Part shown: in pieces, positions 57,233-64,000 of the stretch
Numbering within the stretch: position 1 is the stretch's first letter
How the letters are laid out: each line of letters starts with the position of its first letter
NCBI RefSeq assembly: GCF_001261735.1
Contig: NZ_CVRP01000006.1
Span: 186,001 to 250,000, forward strand
Direction of reading: 5' to 3'
Source: Dysgonomonas sp. BGC7
GTDB taxonomy: Bacteria; Bacteroidota; Bacteroidia; Bacteroidales; Dysgonomonadaceae
DNA length: 64,000 nucleotides
Notes under the pieces: generated by a model
The model's input: only the letters and a program-made list of their open reading frames with translations
Database searches by the model: none
Told to the model about the DNA's origin: nothing
Translations under genes and position numbers: made by a program

Positions 57233-57424
57233 ATATTTTCTTTACAGGCTTCTTCTTTCTGCTTCTCTCAAATTCTACCATTCCTTAATCTTTGTTTAAA
57301 ATTTTTGACGACCTAAACAAATTCAGAACTGCGTTGTTTATTCTATATTAAATGCTTTATTATGAGCATATAAGTGTGTTATAAACATGATCTATGTTGA
57401 TATTAAAAAATTCAATTGATGATT

Positions 57425-57456
57425 TTTGGATAAAAAACGAAATAGTATTATATTTG
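57425..57456 (+). promoter_or_regulatory. Promoter of the ferritin-like gene
   Basis: A -33 TTTG at 57425-57428 and a -7 TATATTTG at 57449-57456 are separated by 20 bases; it is the best promoter match in the window. Confidence 0.78.
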
Positions 57457-57495
57457 TCTATATAAAAACTAAACAAATAAATAAAATTTATTATT

Positions 57496-57894
57496 ATGAG
57501 TACATCAACATTAAAAAAAGGAACTACATTAAATGTAGAGATTGCTGAATTTATTGGTAAAATATTTTCTTTCAACAATAGTTTGAAACTTTACCATTGG
57601 CATGTAACAGGAAAAGCAAGTTATGCACAACACATCGCTTTAGATCAGGCGATAGGAGACCTTCTTGATGTAACAGACCGTCTTGTAGAAACATCTTATG
57701 CTGTAAAAGGAGACCTGAATATAGTTATTCCTGAAACAAAGAATCCGACAGATATTGTAAAACATGCTGAAGATTTCTTTGCTTATTCAGAAAGCCAAAG
57801 AGCCTTATTTGCAGAAGCCTTCACTCAGGCTATAATAGATGATTACCAAGAGGCTATCCAACAGTTGCTATATCGCTTGAAGAGACTTCAGTAA
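57496..57894 (+). CDS. Dps/ferritin-like small protein
   Basis: The 132-residue helical protein has YHWHVTGKASYAQHIALD near residues 34-51, resembling the first-helix iron-ligand region of Dps proteins, and a later helix with HAEDFFAYSESQRALF. It is shorter than typical Dps (about 160 residues) and belongs to the Bacteroidetes DUF5856-like group of that fold. Iron or DNA protection is a reasonable but unproven role. It has its own promoter and terminator. Confidence 0.78.
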   Translation: MSTSTLKKGTTLNVEIAEFIGKIFSFNNSLKLYHWHVTGKASYAQHIALDQAIGDLLDVTDRLVETSYAVKGDLNIVIPETKNPTDIVKHAEDFFAYSESQRALFAEAFTQAIIDDYQEAIQQLLYRLKRLQ

Positions 57895-57924
57895 TTATAA
57901 AAACGATTAACCTGTAATTATAAT

Positions 57925-57965
57925 GAAAGCCATATCCTCTGAAAGGATATGGCTTTCTGCTTTTC
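57925..57965 (+). terminator. Terminator after the ferritin-like gene
   Basis: A 13-bp perfect stem, GAAAGCCATATCC with GGATATGGCTTTC, has a 7-base loop and is followed by TGCTTTTC. Confidence 0.88.
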
Positions 57966-58010
57966 TTTATTTCGGAAGAAGGTTAATCTGAATTGTATTA
58001 TAAAAATTTA

Positions 58011-58018
58011 TACCTTTG
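58011..58018 (+). promoter_or_regulatory. -7 element of fhs
   Basis: TACCTTTG matches TAnnTTTG, 31 bases before the fhs ATG. The nearest TTG upstream is only 15 bases away, so the -33 is uncertain. Confidence 0.45.
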
Positions 58019-58049
58019 TGTTCCTTAAAACAAAATCTGATAATAAAAA

Positions 58050-59717
58050 ATGAAAACAGATATAGAAATAGCCCGTGAGACGAAATTGACACCCATTTCG
58101 AAAATAGCCGGAAAGATAGGTATTGATAATGATGATGTACATCATTACGGCAAGTATATTGGGAAAATTCCACTTTCGTTTATCAATGAAGATAAAGCAG
58201 ATAAAAATAATCTGATATTGGTTACTGCAATAACTCCTACCAAAGCCGGTATAGGCAAAACTACAACCTCGATAGGGCTTGCTCTGGGATTAAGTAAAAT
58301 AGGAAAAAATACGATTGTGGCTTTGCGCGAACCGTCATTGGGCCCTTGCTTTGGGATGAAGGGAGGAGCTGCCGGAGGCGGATATGCACAAGTGTTGCCT
58401 ATGGAAGATATAAACCTACACTTTACAGGAGACTTTCATGCCATCACATCGGCTCATAATATGATAACAGCTTTGTTGGATAACTATATATACAGAAGTC
58501 GTGGAACAGATAAATCGTTGAAAGAGGTAGTATGGAAACGGGTATTAGATGTAAACGACAGAAGTCTTCGGTATATTGTTTCGGGGCTGCATGGCTCTGC
58601 AAACGGAATTCCTGCTGAAAGTGGATTTGAAATTACCCCAGCCTCAGAAATAATGGCTATACTATGTCTGTCCAAAGATATAGATGACCTGAAAAGGCGT
58701 ATAAATAAAATAATACTGGGTTATACAGTTGATAGCACTCCCTTTACAGTCAAAGATATTGGTATTGCCGGTGCAATAACAGTATTGCTGAAAGATGCTA
58801 TAAATCCCAATCTGGTACAAACAACAGAAAATACTCCGGCGATAATTCACGGAGGTCCTTTTGCCAACATAGCTCATGGATGTAACTCTATTATAGCTAC
58901 AAAGATGGCTATGTCTCATTCCGACTATGTTATTACAGAGGCTGGATTTGGAGCTGATCTTGGAGCTGAAAAGTTTTTCAATATTAAGTGTCGGAAAGCA
59001 GGCATAGCACCAAAACTTACTGTTATAGTGGTTACTACACAGGCTCTTAAGATGCACGGAAATGTAGCAATCGAGGATATCAAGAAAAAGAATATAGAAG
59101 GGCTTAAGTCGGGTTTTACCAATCTGGATAAGCACATCGACAATATGAAATCTTTCGGGCAAAGTGTTGTGGTTGCCTTAAACAGATATGGGTTCGATAC
59201 TGACGATGAGATTGCTCTTATAAAGGAACATTGTGTGGCTAGAGGTGTCGCCTTTGCCGAGAATGAATCTTTTGCCAAAGGCGGAGATGGTGCTATTGAA
59301 TTAGCGGAAGCTGTCGTTGATATGATAGAAAAGAATCCTTCTTCTTCTCTGAGTTTTACGTATAGCGATGAAGATGGAATAGAGAAAAAAATAGAGAAAG
59401 TAGCAAAGCAAATATATGGAGCACAAGCTGTTTCTTTGAGCGATCAGGCAAAAAAGAAGCTGAAACAAATAAAGGATTTGCAAATAGAGTCTTATCCTAT
59501 ATGTATTGCAAAGACCCAGTATTCTTTCTCCGACAATGCCCATGTTTATGGAGTTGCTAAAGATTTTACTCTTACTATCAATGATATAGTAATCAACAAT
59601 GGAGCCGAATTTATAGTAGCTATTGCAGGAAGTATAATGCGAATGCCCGGATTGCCGGCAGAGCCACAGGCCAAACATATAGATATTGTAGACGGAATTA
59701 TTGAAGGATTGAGTTGA
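58050..59717 (+). CDS. fhs: Formate-tetrahydrofolate ligase
   Basis: The 555-residue enzyme makes 10-formyl-tetrahydrofolate from formate, ATP and tetrahydrofolate. Landmarks are the ATP-binding [19 protein letters not shown] (about 66-84), the substrate region [19 protein letters not shown], and [16 protein letters not shown]. It is complete at both ends. It begins an apparent run of four co-oriented genes (fhs, DUF1460, CPBP protease, sugar phosphotransferase) with gaps of 10, 6 and 24 bases. Confidence 0.96.
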   Translation: MKTDIEIARETKLTPISKIAGKIGIDNDDVHHYGKYIGKIPLSFINEDKADKNNLILVTAITPTKAGIGKTTTSIGLALGLSKIGKNTIVALREPSLGPCFGMKGGAAGGGYAQVLPMEDINLHFTGDFHAITSAHNMITALLDNYIYRSRGTDKSLKEVVWKRVLDVNDRSLRYIVSGLHGSANGIPAESGFEITPASEIMAILCLSKDIDDLKRRINKIILGYTVDSTPFTVKDIGIAGAITVLLKDAINPNLVQTTENTPAIIHGGPFANIAHGCNSIIATKMAMSHSDYVITEAGFGADLGAEKFFNIKCRKAGIAPKLTVIVVTTQALKMHGNVAIEDIKKKNIEGLKSGFTNLDKHIDNMKSFGQSVVVALNRYGFDTDDEIALIKEHCVARGVAFAENESFAKGGDGAIELAEAVVDMIEKNPSSSLSFTYSDEDGIEKKIEKVAKQIYGAQAVSLSDQAKKKLKQIKDLQIESYPICIAKTQYSFSDNAHVYGVAKDFTLTINDIVINNGAEFIVAIAGSIMRMPGLPAEPQAKHIDIVDGIIEGLS

Positions 59718-59727
59718 TAAAGAAAAT

Positions 59728-60582
59728 ATGAGCATCAGACTGTTTGTTATATGGATATCTCTGCTAATGTTCCCTTCGTTGAGAGCAGAAGCACAAGATG
59801 TTTTGTATAATGAAGAGGATGTCGTTATATATAATAACTTTATAAAAGAATTTAAAGGACAGGAAAACAAGCCCATTGATGAGCTTCTTATACAAACAGC
59901 CCGATATTTTCTTAGTAAACCTTATAAAAGTTCGACATTAGAAGCTTCTGATGAAGAGAGGCTTGTTATCAATCTTCAAGAATTTGACTGCACTACATTT
60001 GTCGAAACTTGTATAGCTCTTTCCAATACCTTAAAATCAGGGAATTATTCTTTTGAAAACTACTGTTCTCAGTTGAAGTCAATCCGCTATCGAAATGGGC
60101 TGATTGATGGCTATACATCACGGTTGCATTATGCGAATGACTGGATATATGAAAATAGTAAAAAAGGTTTGTTTGAAAATATTAGTCTAACTATTGGTGG
60201 AAAAGCTATTTATAAGCCACTCAACTTTATGTCTGCACATCCTGCTTCTTATAAACAGTTGAGTAATAGTCCCGATAATATTTCGAAAATAAAGAAACAA
60301 GAGGAGTTAATTAACGAAAGAAAGTCTTACGAAGTAATAGATATACCGACAATAGCTAGCCGTCAGACAAATATTAAGAATGGTGATATTGTTTTATTTG
60401 CCACTTCCGTTCCCGGCTTAGATTACTCTCATATGGGAATTGCTTACAGAAAAGGAGGAGTACTTCACTTTATCCATGCTTCGAGCAAATATAAACAAGT
60501 AGTAATAGAGCCTGAAAGCTTGTCGGATTACTGCAAGGGTTCAAAAAAGTGTACGGGGATATCTGTTGTGCGACTAAAATAG
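59728..60582 (+). CDS. DUF1460 exported amidase-like protein
   Basis: The 284-residue protein has a signal peptide (1-21, ending RAEAQ). An NlpC/P60-like fold of the DUF1460 family follows, with the candidate nucleophile cysteine in LQEFDCTTFVETC (about 85-97), the histidine in LDYSHMGIAYRKGG, and a further FIHASSKYKQV. Family members include N-acetylmuramoyl-L-alanine amidases acting on muropeptides. It lies 10 bases after fhs. Confidence 0.87.
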   Translation: MSIRLFVIWISLLMFPSLRAEAQDVLYNEEDVVIYNNFIKEFKGQENKPIDELLIQTARYFLSKPYKSSTLEASDEERLVINLQEFDCTTFVETCIALSNTLKSGNYSFENYCSQLKSIRYRNGLIDGYTSRLHYANDWIYENSKKGLFENISLTIGGKAIYKPLNFMSAHPASYKQLSNSPDNISKIKKQEELINERKSYEVIDIPTIASRQTNIKNGDIVLFATSVPGLDYSHMGIAYRKGGVLHFIHASSKYKQVVIEPESLSDYCKGSKKCTGISVVRLK

Positions 60583-60588
60583 ATCGAG

Positions 60589-61476
60589 ATGAGTATAAAA
60601 GGAGCGTTATATAATATGGGAGGTTGGTCTCAGCTGTTCTTTTTCTTTTTTCTAACTTTTACCGGCTATATTTTAGCTGCCCTTATTGTTATAATGTGTT
60701 TCCATATAATCGGAATAGATAAGTCTCCGATGGGTATAAGAGTAACTATGCTTATTCAGTCGGTTTGTTTGTTCCTTATTCCTGCTCTGTTCTTTTCTTA
60801 TCTGAGTCAGGAAAAGGGCAAAAAGTATTTATCAACAGATGCAAAACCGAATTTTCAAATACTTATCTTGTCCATTGCTCTTATTTTTACAATACAGCCG
60901 TTCATCTCTTTTGTCTCGTACTACAATCAGCAACTGGTTTTGCCCGAATCACTCTCTGCAATAGAGAGCTGGATGAGATCGACAGAACAAAGTGCCTATA
61001 AAACATTTGACACTCTTTTTGTCGATAAATCAATTGCAGGACTTATCTTCAATATTCTCATTATTGCGATAATGGCGGGAATTGCAGAAGAAATTTTCTT
61101 TAGAGGATGCTTGCAACAGATCATACAAAAGACTGTTGGTAATCTGCATTTAGCTGTATGGATAACAGCAATAATCTTTAGTATAGTTCATTTTCAGTTT
61201 TATGGGTTTGTACCACGTGTATTACTTGGTGCTTTGTTAGGCTATTTATTTGTATGGAGTAGAAGTATATGGGTGCCGATTGTAGTCCATATTGTGAATA
61301 ACGGGATAGGTGTTATTTCTGCATATCTCTATTATGGTACTGAAAGATATAAGGAACTCTCCGATTTCGATTTAGGGAAGGATGTCTGGTTACTTTTATT
61401 TACTCTTATCTTATCGGGACTAATGATAAATCTTATCTTCAAAAAATATAGAAAGAGTATCGAGTCTACTTATTAG
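60589..61476 (+). CDS. CPBP-family intramembrane metalloprotease
   Basis: The 295-residue protein has about eight membrane segments and the CPBP/Abi motifs EEIFFRGCLQQ (about 164-174), IVHFQFYGFVPR (about 203-214) and VPIVVHIVNNGIG (about 228-240). These residues bind the catalytic metal in the type II CAAX-protease-like family. The substrate is unknown. It lies 6 bases after the DUF1460 gene. Confidence 0.9.
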   Translation: MSIKGALYNMGGWSQLFFFFFLTFTGYILAALIVIMCFHIIGIDKSPMGIRVTMLIQSVCLFLIPALFFSYLSQEKGKKYLSTDAKPNFQILILSIALIFTIQPFISFVSYYNQQLVLPESLSAIESWMRSTEQSAYKTFDTLFVDKSIAGLIFNILIIAIMAGIAEEIFFRGCLQQIIQKTVGNLHLAVWITAIIFSIVHFQFYGFVPRVLLGALLGYLFVWSRSIWVPIVVHIVNNGIGVISAYLYYGTERYKELSDFDLGKDVWLLLFTLILSGLMINLIFKKYRKSIESTY

Positions 61477-61500
61477 TATTATCTTTGTCTTTATTTTTAT

Positions 61501-62919
61501 ATGGCTATGGACGAAACAGAAAAAAAAGGAGGATATGCGTATCTTATCGACTGGATTATACGCATAGGTGATTTGTGCCTTATTAATTTCTTTTTCCTTG
61601 TAGTTTATCTTGTGTTTAAGGATACTGATACTTTCAGTCACAGTCTGCACTACAGAGAGAAAATGATTGCGTTTCTCTTAATCAATCTATGCTATTTTAT
61701 AGTCTCTTCATTTATTCAATTTCATATTTCTTTTAATATAGCTTATCTTGAAAAGATAGTACAGCGTTCGAGCTATTTCATAATGTCATATGCTCTATTG
61801 CTTACTGCCGGATCATCCGTCTTTAATATTGTAAACATACGTGTAGTTCCATGGTTGATTGGTGTTTTCGTTTTGTGCACATTATTTATAGGCTGGCATA
61901 TCCTTTTCCGTATATTGCTGAAATCTTATCGGCGGAGAGGGTATAATTATCGTCAGGTGATTATTGTTGGTGGAGGATCTAACGGAATAAAAGTGTATGA
62001 GGCGCTTATTTTTAGCGATTTTGGCTATAAAGTTATGGGCTTCTTTGATGATAATCTCGACAAAGCAGATAATATGCCTAATTATCTGGGTTCTACCGAT
62101 GGAATTCAGTCGTATGTAAAAAGTCGAAAAATAGATGAAATATTTTGTACTGTATCAGCCAATCAGGAGGATTTGATATACGAATTGGTTCGCTTTTCGG
62201 AAAAAAATATGATTCGGTTCCACTTGGTTCCCGAGTTTCATAAATATATAAAAAGAAGATTCTCATTGCATTTTGTAGAGTCAATACCAATGCTTAGCTT
62301 ACGTTACGAACCTCTTCAGCACTTTATGAACAGGTTTGTTAAACGAAGCTTTGATTTAGTTTTCTCCGGTTTAGTATTAGTTACTGTATTTCCTGCTGTT
62401 TATCTTATTTGCGGATTCCTTATCAAACGATCTTCTCCCGGCCCTATTTTGTTCAGGCAGAAACGAACAGGGATAAAAGGTAAAGAATTCTATTGCTATA
62501 AATTCCGGTCTATGCGTCTGAATAAAGAAGCTAATTCGAAGCAGGCTGTCGAAGGAGATCCCCGTGTTACAAGAATTGGGAATTTTATGAGAAGGACAAG
62601 TATTGATGAGATTCCCCAGTTTATAAATGTTTTGAAGAACGATATGTCGGTGGTAGGGCCTCGACCTCATATGTCTCAGCATACAGAGCTTTATTCGTCT
62701 ATCATAGATAAGTTTATGGTTCGTCACCTTGTTAAGCCGGGTATTACGGGCTGGGCTCAGGTGTCAGGGTGCAGAGGTGAAACCAAAACTGTAGATGAGA
62801 TGGAAGAACGTGTAAAAAGAGATGTATGGTATTTAGAAAACTGGACTTTTTTCCTCGATCTTAAAATAATATATCTAACTATTTATAATGCTATAAAAGG
62901 AGAAAAGAAAGCATATTGA
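61501..62919 (+). CDS. Undecaprenyl-phosphate glucose phosphotransferase (WcaJ-like)
   Basis: The 472-residue polyprenyl-phosphate hexose-1-phosphate transferase has four to five membrane segments in residues 15-145. A CoA-binding-like Rossmann region follows at about 150-250 (IIVGGGSNGIKVYEAL), then the bacterial sugar transferase domain at about 280-470, with RSSPGPILFRQKRTGI, YKFRSMR and SVVGPRPHMSQHTELY. It starts polysaccharide repeat-unit assembly on undecaprenyl phosphate. No glycosyltransferase cluster follows within the window. Confidence 0.92.
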   Translation: MAMDETEKKGGYAYLIDWIIRIGDLCLINFFFLVVYLVFKDTDTFSHSLHYREKMIAFLLINLCYFIVSSFIQFHISFNIAYLEKIVQRSSYFIMSYALLLTAGSSVFNIVNIRVVPWLIGVFVLCTLFIGWHILFRILLKSYRRRGYNYRQVIIVGGGSNGIKVYEALIFSDFGYKVMGFFDDNLDKADNMPNYLGSTDGIQSYVKSRKIDEIFCTVSANQEDLIYELVRFSEKNMIRFHLVPEFHKYIKRRFSLHFVESIPMLSLRYEPLQHFMNRFVKRSFDLVFSGLVLVTVFPAVYLICGFLIKRSSPGPILFRQKRTGIKGKEFYCYKFRSMRLNKEANSKQAVEGDPRVTRIGNFMRRTSIDEIPQFINVLKNDMSVVGPRPHMSQHTELYSSIIDKFMVRHLVKPGITGWAQVSGCRGETKTVDEMEERVKRDVWYLENWTFFLDLKIIYLTIYNAIKGEKKAY

Positions 62920-62926
62920 TTTTCTT

Positions 62927-63946
62927 TTAAAAAATACCTCTTGCAGTCAAAGCTCTCCTGTATTTTGCTGCATTTGCCTGATGTTCTGCATATGTTTTAG
63001 CAAAGTCGTGATAACCTGAAAAGTCAGCTTTAGCACACATATAGAAGTAATCGTGTTTCTTATAATTTAAAACAGCTTCAAGACCTTTGATAGAAGGGAT
63101 TCGTATCGGTCCGGGAGGCAGTCCTGTATGTATATAAGTATTGTATGGAGAATTCACTTCCAGATGCTTATTCAATATTCTGCGTAAGTCAAAATCACCT
63201 ACAGCAAACTTTACTGTAGGATCTGCCTGAAGCGCCTGTCCTATATGTAGTCTGTTGATATATAAGCCTGCTACCATAGGGTATTCGTCGCTGAAAGTAC
63301 ACTCTTCTTCCACGATAGAGGCTAGTGTGGAGACTTCGATAAGAGTTAGTCCTATTGCTTCTGCTTGCTTCGTTCTGTCGGCATTCCAGAATTTGGTGTA
63401 TTCTTTTTTCATCTTCTGCAGAAAGCTGTCTATACTTATATCCCAATAAAACTCATACGTATTGGGTATAAACATAGCGGTGATAGTTCGGCTGTCAAAG
63501 CCTAGTTCACTGCACTTATTATCATTATCCAATACTCTGAGCAGATCATCTTCCGTCATCATCAATTGGTTGCTTATTCGTATAGCAAAGTCTTCTTTGG
63601 TTCTGATGTTGTTGAATTTTAGCTTTACCGGACTTTGATGTCCGCTTCTAAGGTCTAATATGAGATCTTTAATATTCATATCCGGTGTGACAGCATAACG
63701 TCCGGTTTTTAAATTTCCCGGATAGTTGAGAAGAGATGCCAATTTATTAAAATTAGCAATATTTTCTACTTTTGCACTATCTCTTACTTGGTTGATTAAA
63801 TTATCGTAGCTTTTTGTTTGGTCTATATAAATATAGGTAGTCTTGTTTATATTGAATTTTGTGGATAAAATGCTGTACCCATAAACGCCCAAAGCAACGA
63901 CAACAACGGCTAAAGTTATAACAATATATAGAATGGTCTTTTTCAT
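62927..63946 (-). CDS. mltG: Endolytic transglycosylase MltG
   Basis: The 339-residue membrane-anchored enzyme cleaves nascent glycan strands to set peptidoglycan length. There is one N-terminal membrane helix (about 5-27) and a YceG domain with the catalytic glutamate in LASIVEEECTF (about 210-220). The sequences AGLYINRLHIGQALQADPTV and the C-terminal HTGLPPGPIRIPS complete the family pattern. It converges on the sugar phosphotransferase gene with 7 bases between stops. Confidence 0.93.
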   Translation of the reverse strand: MKKTILYIVITLAVVVVALGVYGYSILSTKFNINKTTYIYIDQTKSYDNLINQVRDSAKVENIANFNKLASLLNYPGNLKTGRYAVTPDMNIKDLILDLRSGHQSPVKLKFNNIRTKEDFAIRISNQLMMTEDDLLRVLDNDNKCSELGFDSRTITAMFIPNTYEFYWDISIDSFLQKMKKEYTKFWNADRTKQAEAIGLTLIEVSTLASIVEEECTFSDEYPMVAGLYINRLHIGQALQADPTVKFAVGDFDLRRILNKHLEVNSPYNTYIHTGLPPGPIRIPSIKGLEAVLNYKKHDYFYMCAKADFSGYHDFAKTYAEHQANAAKYRRALTARGIF

Positions 63947-64000
63947 ATTTGATTTTAGTTTATTTCAATAGTAAAGAGCTGTCTCCATAACTGAGGAAAC

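Overview
The window reads as an ordinary chromosomal stretch of a low-GC member of the Bacteroidales. The closest fit is a Dysgonomonas/Parabacteroides-type genome, inferred from gene content rather than from any search. Supporting signs are two SusC/SusD pairs, -7 elements of the Bacteroidetes form TAnnTTTG, weak or absent Shine-Dalgarno sites, a lipid-A (Kdo) transferase, CdaA/PgpH c-di-AMP enzymes, and an envelope rich in lipoproteins and beta-barrels. I see no rRNA, tRNA, CRISPR array, insertion sequence or intact prophage.

Layout. 1-16 kb: the 3' part of RNase Z, a small orphan type IX sorting-domain-like protein, CdaA, two acyltransferase-fold proteins, a LuxR-type pseudo-receiver regulator with a hemerythrin-like protein, a polysaccharide flippase, TatA, a HAD hydrolase with a 2-hydroxyacid dehydrogenase, a uvrA/low-molecular-weight phosphatase pair, and a MarR regulator followed by a four-module CoA-disulfide-reductase/rhodanese/TusA/DsrE protein. 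16-21 kb: an operon reading left that encodes a LysM/periplasmic-binding protein, a beta-barrel, a methyltransferase and a cobalamin adenosyltransferase, with a small acidic protein downstream, then a PlsC acyltransferase. 21-33 kb: one large left-reading operon susC-susD-susC-susD-(Ig-like/discoidin lipoprotein) with no glycoside hydrolase. 33-42 kb: a C1 peptidase, PgpH, KdtA, GltX, UvrB and a terminase-small-subunit-like HTH protein. 42-54 kb: nadE, an esterase, icd, dnaN, an exonuclease, a patatin, a GH13 amylase, prs, phoH and folP. 54-64 kb: a VOC protein, two divergent tyrosine-phosphatase paralogues (one with a broken active site), a Dps/ferritin-like protein, an fhs-DUF1460-CPBP-sugar phosphotransferase run, and MltG.

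The most unusual element is the 911-base leader region of the double Sus operon (32381-33291). In transcription order it holds a perfect 26-unit AG dinucleotide tract and then a 17-bp perfect stem-loop followed by a short U run. A short reading frame runs through both. One of its three possible post-tract frames stops immediately after the tract, while the other two run across the hairpin. Dinucleotide tracts of this length are typical slippage sites, so this looks like a candidate phase-variable, translation-coupled attenuator for an outer-membrane nutrient-uptake operon. That mechanism is inference; the sequence elements are directly visible.

Other functional links in the window: both ends of c-di-AMP turnover (CdaA synthase, PgpH-type hydrolase), two UvrABC subunits, and an envelope-building set (KdtA, flippase, sugar phosphotransferase, MltG, DUF1460 amidase-like protein, PlsC).
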